DNA from: Luidia sarsii
Taxonomy: Eukaryota > Echinodermata > Asteroidea > Paxillosida > Luidiidae
Assembly (NCBI GenBank): GCA_949987565.1
Contig: OX465107.1
Coordinates: forward strand, 21,868,030-21,932,029
DNA: 64,000 nucleotides
Direction of reading: 5' to 3'
Shown here: piece after piece, positions 46,601 through 58,600 of the stretch
Position numbering within the stretch: the first letter of the stretch is position 1
Layout of the letters: each line of letters opens with the position of its first letter
The notes under the pieces: generated by a model
What the model saw: the letters and a program-made list of their open reading frames with translations, nothing else
Told to the model about the DNA's origin: nothing
Database searches by the model: none
Program-made: the position numbers and the translations under genes

Positions 46601-49600
46601 TTTTTCTGTTCCAAGACACTAAAGTGGAGACAAGGCAAGGGTAAGTAGATTATTTGGAAAAGTTTTCAGAATCAATGAATGGATCATGGAGGAATGTTCA
46701 TGCAGCTGAGCTGTCAGAGGGATTCATGAGCAGACATTCCCTGAGATCTATGACGGGTGGAAGATTGAGAATGAGGTAGAAACGGAAGGAGAAGGAATCG
46801 TTGATGAAGGACGGATGACGTACCTTTGAGTTGCCACCAGACAAGGCTCGTCTGCTAAGAAGTTTAGAATCTGTATCGCCTATGGAAAAGAAATAGACAC
46901 AATTATGTATCAGCAATTGAGCAAACAAACTCAAGATTTGAAGGTTTGAATGGTGGGTTCACAAAGTGGGAGGTTTGGGATGACACCATGTAGACAATCT
47001 TCTTGTGCGTGGGTGTGGCTCTGAAAAGACCACAAGAGATGCTTCCTTACCGCCTCAAAATGTAAAAAAAAAAAAAAAAAAGATTTTTGGGCCATTCCAG
47101 ATCCAAGAATTCTTACTAATTTTGTGGTTGTGACCAAACATCAGCTAGTTTGAAACTGTCAATTGTTATTGCCCTTAGGATAATCCTCCCCAGAGGATTA
47201 TCTTTCCCGCCTTCCCGCCTCAGCGACCACCGGTACATAAGGAGTTCCACAACCGAGCCCAAGACATTCTCCTGATGACGGCCAGAGCATACTGGTCGAA
47301 ACGTCGAGTTAACACTCAGGTTCTTTTTCAGAACCAAACCTCTTCCTTTAAGAGACATGATACATGGTGTCACCGCAAACCTTCCTATATCAATTGTTAT
47401 TCGTTTAAAAAATTCATCGTGCAATGATTTCAACTCACCAAGGCATGGGATGAACAAAGAATGGACATCAAGACCACCGTGCAAAGAAGAGTTTGGGAGA
47501 AGGTATGGGCAAGAGAGGAATTATTGAGGAAACCTAATTTCATGAATGCTTCAAAGATTTTTTTTTTTTGGGGGGGGAGGGTAAATTATGATCTCAGACT
47601 AAAATAAAAGTTGGCTTGGATATCCAAAGCTTTTAAACCGCAAATTTCCTCATTTACACTTTTAAGCCAGACTATAGCGTTCCACACAAAATATGACATG
47701 ATTCTATAATTGAGGAGAATGTAATTCAATGAGGGTTTTGAACGTACTTGACCTATGGTCAAGTACTGATTACTTTTTAGTTGTATCAGGAAAACTTGTT
47801 TGGAGAAATGAATGCCATGATTACTTTCATAATTATGCCAAATTGTATCAAACAGGTCTAACTCAGGCAGATTCTGAAGTCCAATCTGTGGGACTGAATT
47901 TGTAGCAAGTCAGTTGTTTCTCAGATCTCAGACAGATAGTAGAAAAAGTTGTGACCTCTCTAAGACACTAGTAAGCAATTGTGCAAATGCTAAATGATTT
48001 CTTGAAGTGGTTGGTGAATTTAAAGCCAAGCTGCAGCAATGGTGATAAATTGTGCAGAACTATCAGCAACTATCTAGAAACAAGGGGAAGACACTAATGG
48101 AACTGTCTACAAAAGGTCTACAAAAGGCACGGCATGACGGATAAGTACAACACTGAACACGTGTCAACTTGAATGCAAAAGAGACGCTTCCTTACCGTCT
48201 AGTGAGAGGTTATTGCTGATACTATTGCCCCGGAAAAGCTTGCGGTTTTCTTGAAGAAGTTTCCTGGGGAGAGAAACCCCGGCAGAAAGCGGGAACGAGA
48301 GGATTCATCAAAGTGACTTACACCAATGACTAGGATTGCTAGTCTCCTTTCAATTCTGGAAATCATTTCGGCAAAGAGAAGGCCTGGCGCTTCAAACCTA
48401 GAAGGCCATTTCTGCCCTTGAGAAATGTCCTGCTAGGATCAAAATGTCAGGCCTTCTCAATTGTTGATTTTTGTAACTTAGAAAAATTGAAGCCAGTAAG
48501 CAGTTACACAATCAAATTATCTAGTTGGCACGCTAATTGGTTGGTTGAGCAAATATAAATCATTGAAAAAATGGCAAAGAAAACTTTGACTGGACTGGGA
48601 TTTGAATCCAAGACCTCTGGTTGTGCGTACAAGCGCTGAGCTGTCCAGCACTTAGATGGCGGCCTTCCCAAATAGTCAACTTATCTTTGCCAGGGTTGGG
48701 GCGTCAGTCAGAAGCATTTTACCATTAAGTAAGAGCAGTGGTAGGCAAATGCAGAGGTCTCAGGTTGAAATTCTGGTCCAGTCAAAGATTTCTTCGCCAC
48801 TTTGAAGTAGATACAAAAAAAAACTGTTGCAAACTGCTCACTGACTAAAATTACATGCAACACATGAAGCTCAAAAGTTAGAGGGCCTGACGTTTTGATC
48901 CTAGCAGGACCATTTTCTTTTGAGAAAGGTCCTGCTAGGATCGAAACGTCAGGCCCTCTAATTATCAAATTTGTTATCAAAAGTGCCAGCCCGTTTTTCC
49001 TTGATTTTTTCTTACCCAAATAGAATTGATTTCACTTTGGCAACATTTACTGGCATGAATATGCCTGGGTCAGACACCGGGCTTCCCTTACCTGGCATCC
49101 TCCAGCTCAGCGTGCTCTCGTTCAAACATACGTTTCAGATTCTCCACGTGGGTAATCATCACGTCAGTGGCCTTGCTCAGCCTGCCCTCCTTGAAAACAG
49201 AAACATAATGGGACGACCAAATAACAAAACTCCACTAAAACCTGAAAGCCCACCAGGGGGACAACGCGTGGACACAATGCAGACAGTAGCTGCCAACCTA
49301 TCTTAAAGGAAATCAGGAATACTTCTGCTAAAAAAGAAAAATCACAGAAAAAACTACATGGGAATACATGTGTATTTCCAAGCCAAAAATCGGAATCTGT
49401 TAAGATTTGGAAAGTCTTAACATTTAGTGGGCCTGACGTTTCGATCCTAGCAGGACCTTTCTCAAAGGCAGAGTGACAAGGACAGAACAGATACATGTAC
49501 ACAAAGGAAGGGGGGAGAATTGGAAAGTGTTAAATTTTTTCCCAAAGAGAGGAATGATTCGCCCAAAATCGGAACGGTGGGTGGCTATGACAATGATTCC

Positions 49601-52600
49601 CTGCTGAAGGTAGACAGCCAAATATCAGCTTTGTGATGAGAGCACCATGTTGAAGTAATCAAAGATTCCAAAATTTTGAAACACAGTTGTTTTCAGACCC
49701 ATGCACATGAACAAAATCAAGCAAATAAAGGAAGAACTAATCTTTTAAACAATTTAACAACTGACAGGCAACTGAGAAAGTTGTTGCCTTTATTTCTTTG
49801 ATTTAAATTGAAAATTGCTGGACAGCTTAGGTGGTGAGAGCACTGGTACACTAAAGCCCCTACACAACATTGGTCGAGGTCAAAGAATAGCATCCAAAAT
49901 ACACCATTTTAGGCCGAAATATTTCAGTGAGAGGTTTCTACTATAACCATTTTCAAACTGTATAAGTTTCATGTAAATCTGTGAACATTTCTGTTTTTCG
50001 ATCTTACCAACTGATGTTGTGTAGGGACTTTAAACAAGAAGTCTTAGGTTCAAATCCCAGTCGACTTAAATTTTCTTTGCCATTTTCACAAATTGCTCAA
50101 AATTTCTGAATCAGTTTTCCCCTTCCTTTGTATTAAAACATTCAAAAAAGAGGTTATCTATACATGCCCAGAGATACCAGATATCTTGAATCCAAATGCT
50201 TAACTGCAAGAACTACATGGACAGGAAGTCTTTGTTACACCTACCTGCTGGACTGCTCCAAATCCTTCTGCCTTGCTGGAAAGTCTTATTGAGGATGTTT
50301 GCAGGACATCTACGTGCTGTCTGATCTTGTTGATGTAGTCTCTAGACACTGTGTCCACGCTAGCAAGAGGCTCCAGCATCTAGTGGAAGAAATGCAAATG
50401 CCACAAGCATGTTGAGAACTGGCTGGGATTGCATGGGTTGAATCATTAGGCCCTCTTCAAATTCTAATTCATAGAGCCGCTTATTAGGTCCAAAATTTGC
50501 TTAAGCTTAAGTCATGAGCCATATGATCAGATTGCCAACCCAAACTCCACTAGTGTTTCATGCTTAGTAGAGAAGAGTGGAATACAAGTTAAAAAGCCAT
50601 TCACATCGCAGTGCGGTTTGTAATCCTTCTTAGACAAGGAAGACTGTTCCTGCTTATTAGCAGGTTTCTACGCTTAAGCGGCTCTATGAAATTGGGCCCA
50701 GATCACTCAAACTTGTGGAAAGTCGAGGAGAAAGTACTTCATGATTTATCTTAATCATTGCCATTTACTTGTATTTGATTGATTTTTTACTAAGTTTACT
50801 ATAGTTAGCTTTTTATTCACCAACCTAGGACTGGAGGAACAGGCTTTTGAGTCACAGTGTTTTTCACTTTTGTTCCTCCTGGCCATCTTAGATTGGATTG
50901 TCCTTACTCTGCTTGTTTACTCCTTCCCTCTTACCCTCCTGCCCAATCTCTTCCCCTTCATCCCCAGTCCTTGCCCCATCTCTTCCCCTTCTCATCCTGA
51001 CCTATCACATCTCTGATACACGTGCATAATATTCTCCTTGTTTGGTATTTATTCATCAATTTATCTCCCATCTTGAATTACCATGATATCGACTGTATGA
51101 CCTTTCTCACCTTGAATGTACTTCTTGTTTGTTTTCCTTGGCCGAATAAATAATAATAATAATAATCAAGCCTCGTGCTTAAGTTGTTTTTTTACTAGCC
51201 CACCGGGCTAGTAAATTTAGTATTTTCCTAGCCCGCAGCAAGTTTTACTGGCCCTGTAAAATTAATATTGAATTTAAGACAAGGTTTTTAGGTCAAGTAA
51301 AACAAATTATTAGTTTCTACTTTCTCATCCCTGCCCGCGTCATTTTTTGCTGCCACACCGCTGTCTACTTTTTACTAGTCCGCAGGGCTAGCAAAGTGGG
51401 GGCATTTTACTAGCCCGCAGCTGTTTTTACTAGACAATGACCGCTGGGCTAGTGCTAAGGTCGAGCCCTGTAATGATAAGAAGAAGGGTTTGCAAATCTA
51501 CTCCCAAGACTCCTACCTGCAGAGTCTGCTTCAAGCCTTCGATCTCATTGTCGATGTTCTCCTCAGCCACGTCTCTCTGATGGTGCTGTAGTCTGACTCT
51601 GGACTGCAGTGTGTACTGATTGGCCTTGAAGACTAGCTGCAGGGAGAGGAACTTCTCTTCCACCTCGTGCTCAGTCATGACACTGATGCTGTGAGTCAAT
51701 CACATCAGAGGTGCACAAAATAAGATGAAAAACGACATATATAAACGATGAATGATGATATCTAAATGAAAACTGTACGACCAGTTGACTATTTGGGAAG
51801 GCAGAATGCCTTTGAATGGATCTAAACTGGGATAATTTGCAAGGACAGTAACAACAGGACTCCTGAATGTTTTGGTGATTTCAATCATCTCTGAAGAGGA
51901 TAAGAATCTTAAAATTTAGAGGGCTTGACGTTTCGATCCTAGCAGGACCTTTCTCAAAGGCAGAGAAGCTCTGCCTTTGAGAAAGGTCCTGCTAGGATCG
52001 AAACGTCAGGCCCACTAAATTTTAAGATTTGTATTTTGGTAATTTTAGTCAGTAAGCAGTTTGCAACATTTTTGTATATCAGGATAAAAATCTGTTTTGA
52101 AAAATGACAAAGAAAACTTTGACAGGATCTGGACTTGTACCAGAGACCTCTGGTTCTGCGTACCAGCGCTCTTACTATCTGAGCTATCCAGCCCTTAGAA
52201 GGCGGCCCAAATTGTCAACTAGCCTGTGCCGGGGTGGGGATAAGAATCTGGATCTGAGATGTCCCAAGCTTCACTCACTCTTTGGAATGGCCAACTTTCA
52301 GTCCAAGTTTTCTCAGGACTGAATCCGGCATCAGAGATTTCTCCTCGGCCGGTGCAACAAACTGCACCGCCTTCTCCCCCTCTTTGGCTCCGCCAGTGGT
52401 AGAGTCCCCTGTAGGACTGCATGGGCTGTCTGGGTTTGGCGATTGCGGGACAGGGGTGGTTTCGGAGGGGCGGAGTGAGCTGTTGGAGGTGACGGCGGTG
52501 GTGTCAGTTTTAGGTTCAGATTCTGTGGCTTCAGTCAGCTCTGGCATGGTGAAACAAATGTTGGATTTTCTCTGCAGTTTATGCTCCTGTGAAAGAAAAA

Positions 52601-55600
52601 AACCATACAAAGAATCTACCAAATGAACAGAAAAAAAACATTTTTTTTTTTTTTGAAAGGAAATACCCAAAATGTAGCAAACAGCATACATACTTTATGA
52701 CTTCAGCGCCTCATGTTTTGATCCTGGCACAAACATTCTTATAGGAAGAATAAAAATGATTTTCTTTTTCAGCAATTTAGAAAGAGCAAAGAAAATCTGA
52801 TTGAATTGGATTTGAACCCAAGCCTCTGGTTTGAGCACACCAGCGCTCTAACCACCTGAGCTATCCAGCCCTTACATGTAGGTGGGGCTTTCCCAGGTAG
52901 GCAACTATCTTTGCGGGGATAGGGGTACAAGTCAAAACCAATTACAATGTAGCTATAACGCAATGTATATATCTGTCTTCAAAAATAGAATACAAACAGA
53001 CCTAGGAAAACAGATTTATTTATCTGTCAATTAAAGGGGGAAATTAGGGACATCCTTGTACATTTTATGGGGCCAATATATTTGATTTTGGGTCTTCTTC
53101 AGGCAACCTATGTAAATCTATTACTGTACACTATACACAGGAAACAAATTAATGAGTTTTACTTTCGGTGCAAGACTGGTTAGGATTTAAGTGTTGCTAG
53201 ATAAATATTACAAACCATAAATTAAAAAAAAATAAAATTTGAAACAACTGTGAATTGTGGACATGATCATGAGGTGTGTGGTTCATGGAGAGAGGGGAGA
53301 TTTGGGAACCTGTAAGTTGACGCTATTGCACTATTTCAGACTATGGTTTCTGATGTGAAACTCAATGTACACTTGAAGCTTCAATTGCCCCTGTTATGGC
53401 TTGTTAAAAAGATACATGAACTAATTGGACACTGTGTTCACTTGGACATCCTGATGAGGGAAGGGTGTGGGGGGATGGGGTAAGGGTAAGGGTAGGAGAA
53501 AGGTTACAGGAGAGGTCGGCAGGGGGTCAGGAAGTTCCAATAACCTGAGTGTAGCCGGATGGATCTCTTGCCTGAAGATGAGGGGGGCAGGGGAGGGAGG
53601 GAAGGGCAATGAAGGTCATGTTGATGAGGAATGAGATTGAGAGAAAGAGAAAAAAGAGACAGAGAATGAGAAAGTGAGAAAGAGAGAGAGTGTGAGAAAG
53701 GGAGAGAGAGCCTGGGAGAGGGAGAGGGAGAGGGAGAGGGAGAGGGAGAGGGAGAGGGAGAGGGAGAGGGAGAGGGAGAGGGAGAGGGAGAGGGAGAGGG
53801 AGAGGGAGAGGGAGAGGGAGAGGGAGAGGGAGAGGGAGAGGGAGAGGGAGAGGGAGAGGGAGAGGGAGAGGGAGAGGGAGAGGGAGAGGGAGAGGGAGAG
53901 GGAGAGGGAGAGGGAGAGGGAGAGGGAGAGGGAGGGGAGGGAGGGGAGAGGGAGGGAGAGGGAGAGGATAGATAGTGGGGAAGAAAGATTGGGATGTTGG
54001 GGGAGAGGGTGGTGCTCACTGGAGTAAATTAGATATAACATATTTTGAAGGCCAGGTGTTTGGGACCTTCCTCAAAATGGTAAAGATAAGGTTCTGCAAA
54101 CTAGCAATTTCTACATTTGCGAATTTGGTCAGTAAGTCCATCAGAAGCTCATCAAATATATCAGTTTGGCCAAATGTCAGGTAAAGCTTCAGGTCTCTAG
54201 ATGACGAGGACAGCCATTGGTAGGATTGACAATGTCTTGGTACAGAGGGACGGTGAGGAGAGGAAGGATGACATCCACCGCCTCTCTGAGTTTGCAGAGG
54301 GAAAGAATGTGAAGGTTTTGGTTCTATGAAGCTAAGGACAACATTTGGTGTAGAGAGATGGTGGGAAGGAGAAGGGAAAGAGGGCAAGGGCAAGATTGTT
54401 TAACTCTCTTCCAAGCGATATACACGATCTTTGTCTCAATTTTTCCTCAATGCCCTACGTGATCACCTTTTCTTCCAAGACCCCATCTCAAAATCCTTTT
54501 AGAAGACACATAGCTAGGCCCCTTTTGCAATTGATCTATGTTATCTATATTTTGTTTATTATTGTTATAGAAAATGTATTTTTATTTATCTATTTATTTC
54601 TATTTATTTCATTATTTTACCTTTTTCCCTTAAAAAAAAAATATATATTTAATAGTCGTTATTATAATGAAATCTCTATCTTTTTAAAGATTTGTTATTT
54701 ATTTTTGTAATTGGTATATTTGGCATATCTTTTTCCATATATATATTTTATATTTTTTGTTTTCTGTCATCCAATTAGTTTCGAGAGCCCCCTGACAGAA
54801 ACTAGTTTTTTGGGGCAATCCTGCGGGAGTTAATTGGATGTTGTTTCTGTTATTGTTGCTGTTGTTTGTTTGTTTGTCTGTTTTTTTTTTTATTTGTTAA
54901 AAAAATGTTTTATTAATTAATTTCTGTTTTCCACTTTATTCTTACTTGTGTGCTGTGATGTGAATGCTGCACATGTATCCCGAAAAAAGAAATAAATAAA
55001 ACAAAATGTAATAAAATAAATCAATACCTCTCTGATTTTGGCCAGAGGTACGGCGGGCTTGGATGGTGATCCCTCCGCCTGTAAGGCACCTGTGGCTTTG
55101 ATGATGTCTGCCTTGATGTCCATGACCTCTGCCCCTGGCTCCTTGCCCTCTGACCTGGCCACCAGCTTGCTGTCCTCCTTGTCCGATTCACCCTGAGGAG
55201 AGCGGAACACCACCAGGAAAAAGTAAGAAGAGGATGCTACTCTCATCCTGACCTCAAATGCTGAATGGACAAACACTGCATCAGCAATGAAGAAGTCAGG
55301 GATAACGTCAGACATGCACTAAGGTCCTAAGACACTATGATCATCTAAACTGTGAAAAAAGTGTGAAAATGTCATTTAACCGTGAAACTAAAAAGTCATT
55401 GCGATTTCATGGTGCATTTTACAGTGAATTCACCATGAAAATAATCGCTTCTCTGACCTGATAAGGACATCTTCAGGTCACTAAAGAGACAGTGTGAATA
55501 TCTAGGGTGGCAAACTCCAGCCTCTTGGGATGGCTAATTCAATTACAATTGTTTGCATCTGAATAAAAGCGGGGGTGTGATCCCTGGAGATAGAACTGCT

Positions 55601-58600
55601 TCTGACTGGCACCCCCACCCCGGCAAAGAATAGTTGGCTATTTGGGAAGCCACCATCTAAGGGCTGGATAGCTCAGATGGGAAGAGCGCTGGTACGCAAA
55701 ACCAGAGGACACGGGTTCAAATCCTGGTGCAGTCAAAGTTTTCTCTGCCAGTTTTTCAACTTGAAAAAGTACCGTAGGTAAAGGACTTTCAGATGGCATC
55801 AAAGTAATGATGATGAATACAATGGTACATGTATATGAGATGGGAACAGTACATGCACATGTACATTATGTGCAGCGGCTGCACAGTCCTGGTGTAAATT
55901 CTTGACTTATGCCAAGATATTGAACTTGTTTTCCTTCTCGGTCAGGAGTAACCTGATATGATGCCTTCTTAACCTTTTCTGGTGAGCGCACGCTTGGGTT
56001 GAGTGGCTAATTTACTTAGCTCCAAACCCAAAACAACTTAACAATCAAGTTTCGCATGAGCTCCCGCTTCCTTTCACAGCAATTAAACTGCTCAGGTTGT
56101 GCGGGGATCGGATCATTTCCCTGCGATTGATTTCAATCTGGAACCGAGATGTCTCCGATAGCTAAGACTTCTATTTATAGGATTAGCTGACCTCGCTCCA
56201 CAACTTGACCATCTACTTTGGGTATAAGTGCTCATGGCCCTGTTTATTGTTGACAATAGTGGAAAAAAACATTCTTGAAAGGTGAGAGGCAGACAGTGAG
56301 TCATGTGCAGTATTTCCTATTTTTTTCCCTTAAAATCGTAAAATCAGGTCATTCATGATATGGTTTGGCCTTTAAGGAATCTTTCAAATCAAATCATATC
56401 AAGTTGTTCAAAATTAAAATACTTCTCACGAGACCATTTTTTTTTCAAAATTGTTGACTGCCTTAATGACCCAAATTCGACAAATCCTAAAAAATCTAGA
56501 GTGCCCGGTGTTTCTATCATAATTCATAAGGATCTTCTGGGAGCACTGCTCATCTGAAAAGTTTCAATCTAGACGCATTACGAGCTAAAATTTTGTTGAT
56601 TTTGTCGGTTTTAGAATAAATGGTGAATTTGTAGCAACATGCCTTTTGGGCTTCCCCGAGATAAACAAACAGAGACGAATTGAAATAAAAGATACTGCAA
56701 ACTGTTTGCTATAAACTAAAATGACCAAATTAAAAAAATTATCAATTTAGAGGGCCTGATGTTTTGATCCTAGCAGGACCAAAGGCATCTTCCCCTGGGA
56801 AAGGTTCTGGTGGGATCCAAATGTCAGGCCCTCTACAAAAGTACGTGTCATAATATATAGGTCATATTTCTATTAGAAAATTTCAGACTGAGTTATTGCA
56901 ACCACAGAACTGAATAACCTTGTCAATTTAGCATTTTACATGCGATAAAAAACAATATGTGACCCGGCACAGCATAATGAAGAATAACCCCCATTTTTGA
57001 GATTTTAAGATTTTCTAATGATATGAAAGAGTATACCATTAGCTTTCAAATTATATCAAAATTATTTCCATGCGAACTTTGTTGTAAATAGTACAAGGGG
57101 ACTTCGCTCGTTCATTTGGTGCCAGACACAATATAGCAGCACTATTCTAACTCCTCAAAAGCGGCCATTCAAAAAGGCAGGAACTTTACATTTTCATGAA
57201 AACAGTACACAAACACTCCCCCGAAATCCTTGTTTTTTCAATATTTAGAGACAGATTTTGGAAAACTCCTTTGGACATAATATCCTCCAATACATTAACT
57301 TTCCAAAGAAAAAAAAAAAAAAAAAATCGAATCGAATCGAATTGAGAAGATACTTTGGCTTCAGGCGTTGTTTACCCGAAAAGTGTTTTGGTGGGATATT
57401 CCTCATGTCGCTGTGCCGGGTCACATATGTAGTACATTATGGGGGGTCCTTGCCTACTATGCAGACAATGAGCCACTTGTGAAGGCGCACACATCCGTCA
57501 AATCAGATAAGCACAATGCTGGAACAATGACATGACTCCCAGGCACCAAGAGGTCAATTGAGGTCAAGACCTTCCTCAGAAAGCCTGCCAAGTAATCCTG
57601 GCCCGACCTGATTAGCTTCAATAAGGTCTTGTGGGCTCCTGTTGCATTCCCCACAGATACCTGAGACTGTGGTTTCTCAATTGTTTAGCTAGTCTAGTTG
57701 TACTAAGCCTGGCAAATGCTGTGTCCCTACCACAAATCTACAAGGTAAATCTGAACCACTCGGATAAAATGGTCTATGCAGAAGGATTGCTGAAGGAAGC
57801 ATGGACTATTAATTAATAGAAATGAAAACATGATAACACTGGACAACTGCGATAGCATCAGACTGTTGAAAAAATGGTAGGCAGGTCAAAGTACAAATCT
57901 GGTGGCTTGGCTGATGGCTTGAAAAGATTAGTTAACTGAACCCTGGAGAGACAGACAGAAAAACAGACCAACTGACAGACAGACAGACAGATCAACAGGC
58001 AGACGGATAGGTAAAAAACCCTGACAAATAGAAAGACAGACCAACTGACAGACAGACACAAAAACTAATACACAGAAAGACAGACCAACTAACAGATATA
58101 GTTAGACAGACAGACAAACCAACTGCCAGACAGACACAAAAACTGACAAATAGAAAAAAAGACCAACTGACAAAAAGGCCATCAGACCATCGAGAGACAG
58201 ACTAACTGACAAAAAGACAGACAACTAAAAGTCAGATAGACAGACAGACCAACTGACAAAAAGACCATCAGACCATCGAGAGACAGACCAACTGACAAAA
58301 AGACAATCAGACCATCGAGAGACAGACCAACTGACAAAAAGACAATCAGACCATCGAGAGACAGACCAACTGACAAAAAGACAATCAGACCATCAAGAGA
58401 CAGACCAACTGACAAAAAGACAATCAGACCATCGAGAGACAGACCAACTGACAAAAAGACAATCAGACCATCGAGAGACAGACCAACTGACAAAAAGACA
58501 ATCAGACCATCGAGAGACAGACCAACTGACAAAAAGACAATCAGAACATCGAGAGACAGACCAACTGACAAAAAGACAATCAGACCATCGAGAGACAGAC

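Noticed and set aside
53504..54041. Long Ser-Pro, Ser-Leu and Arg-Glu open frames
   Set aside because: They come from the (GGGAGA)n hexamer repeat in different phases.
55661..55734. Functional tRNA gene
   Set aside because: The same tRNA-like sequence recurs many times with conserved non-tRNA flanks and decayed anticodon loops (position 33 is not T); it is a SINE part.
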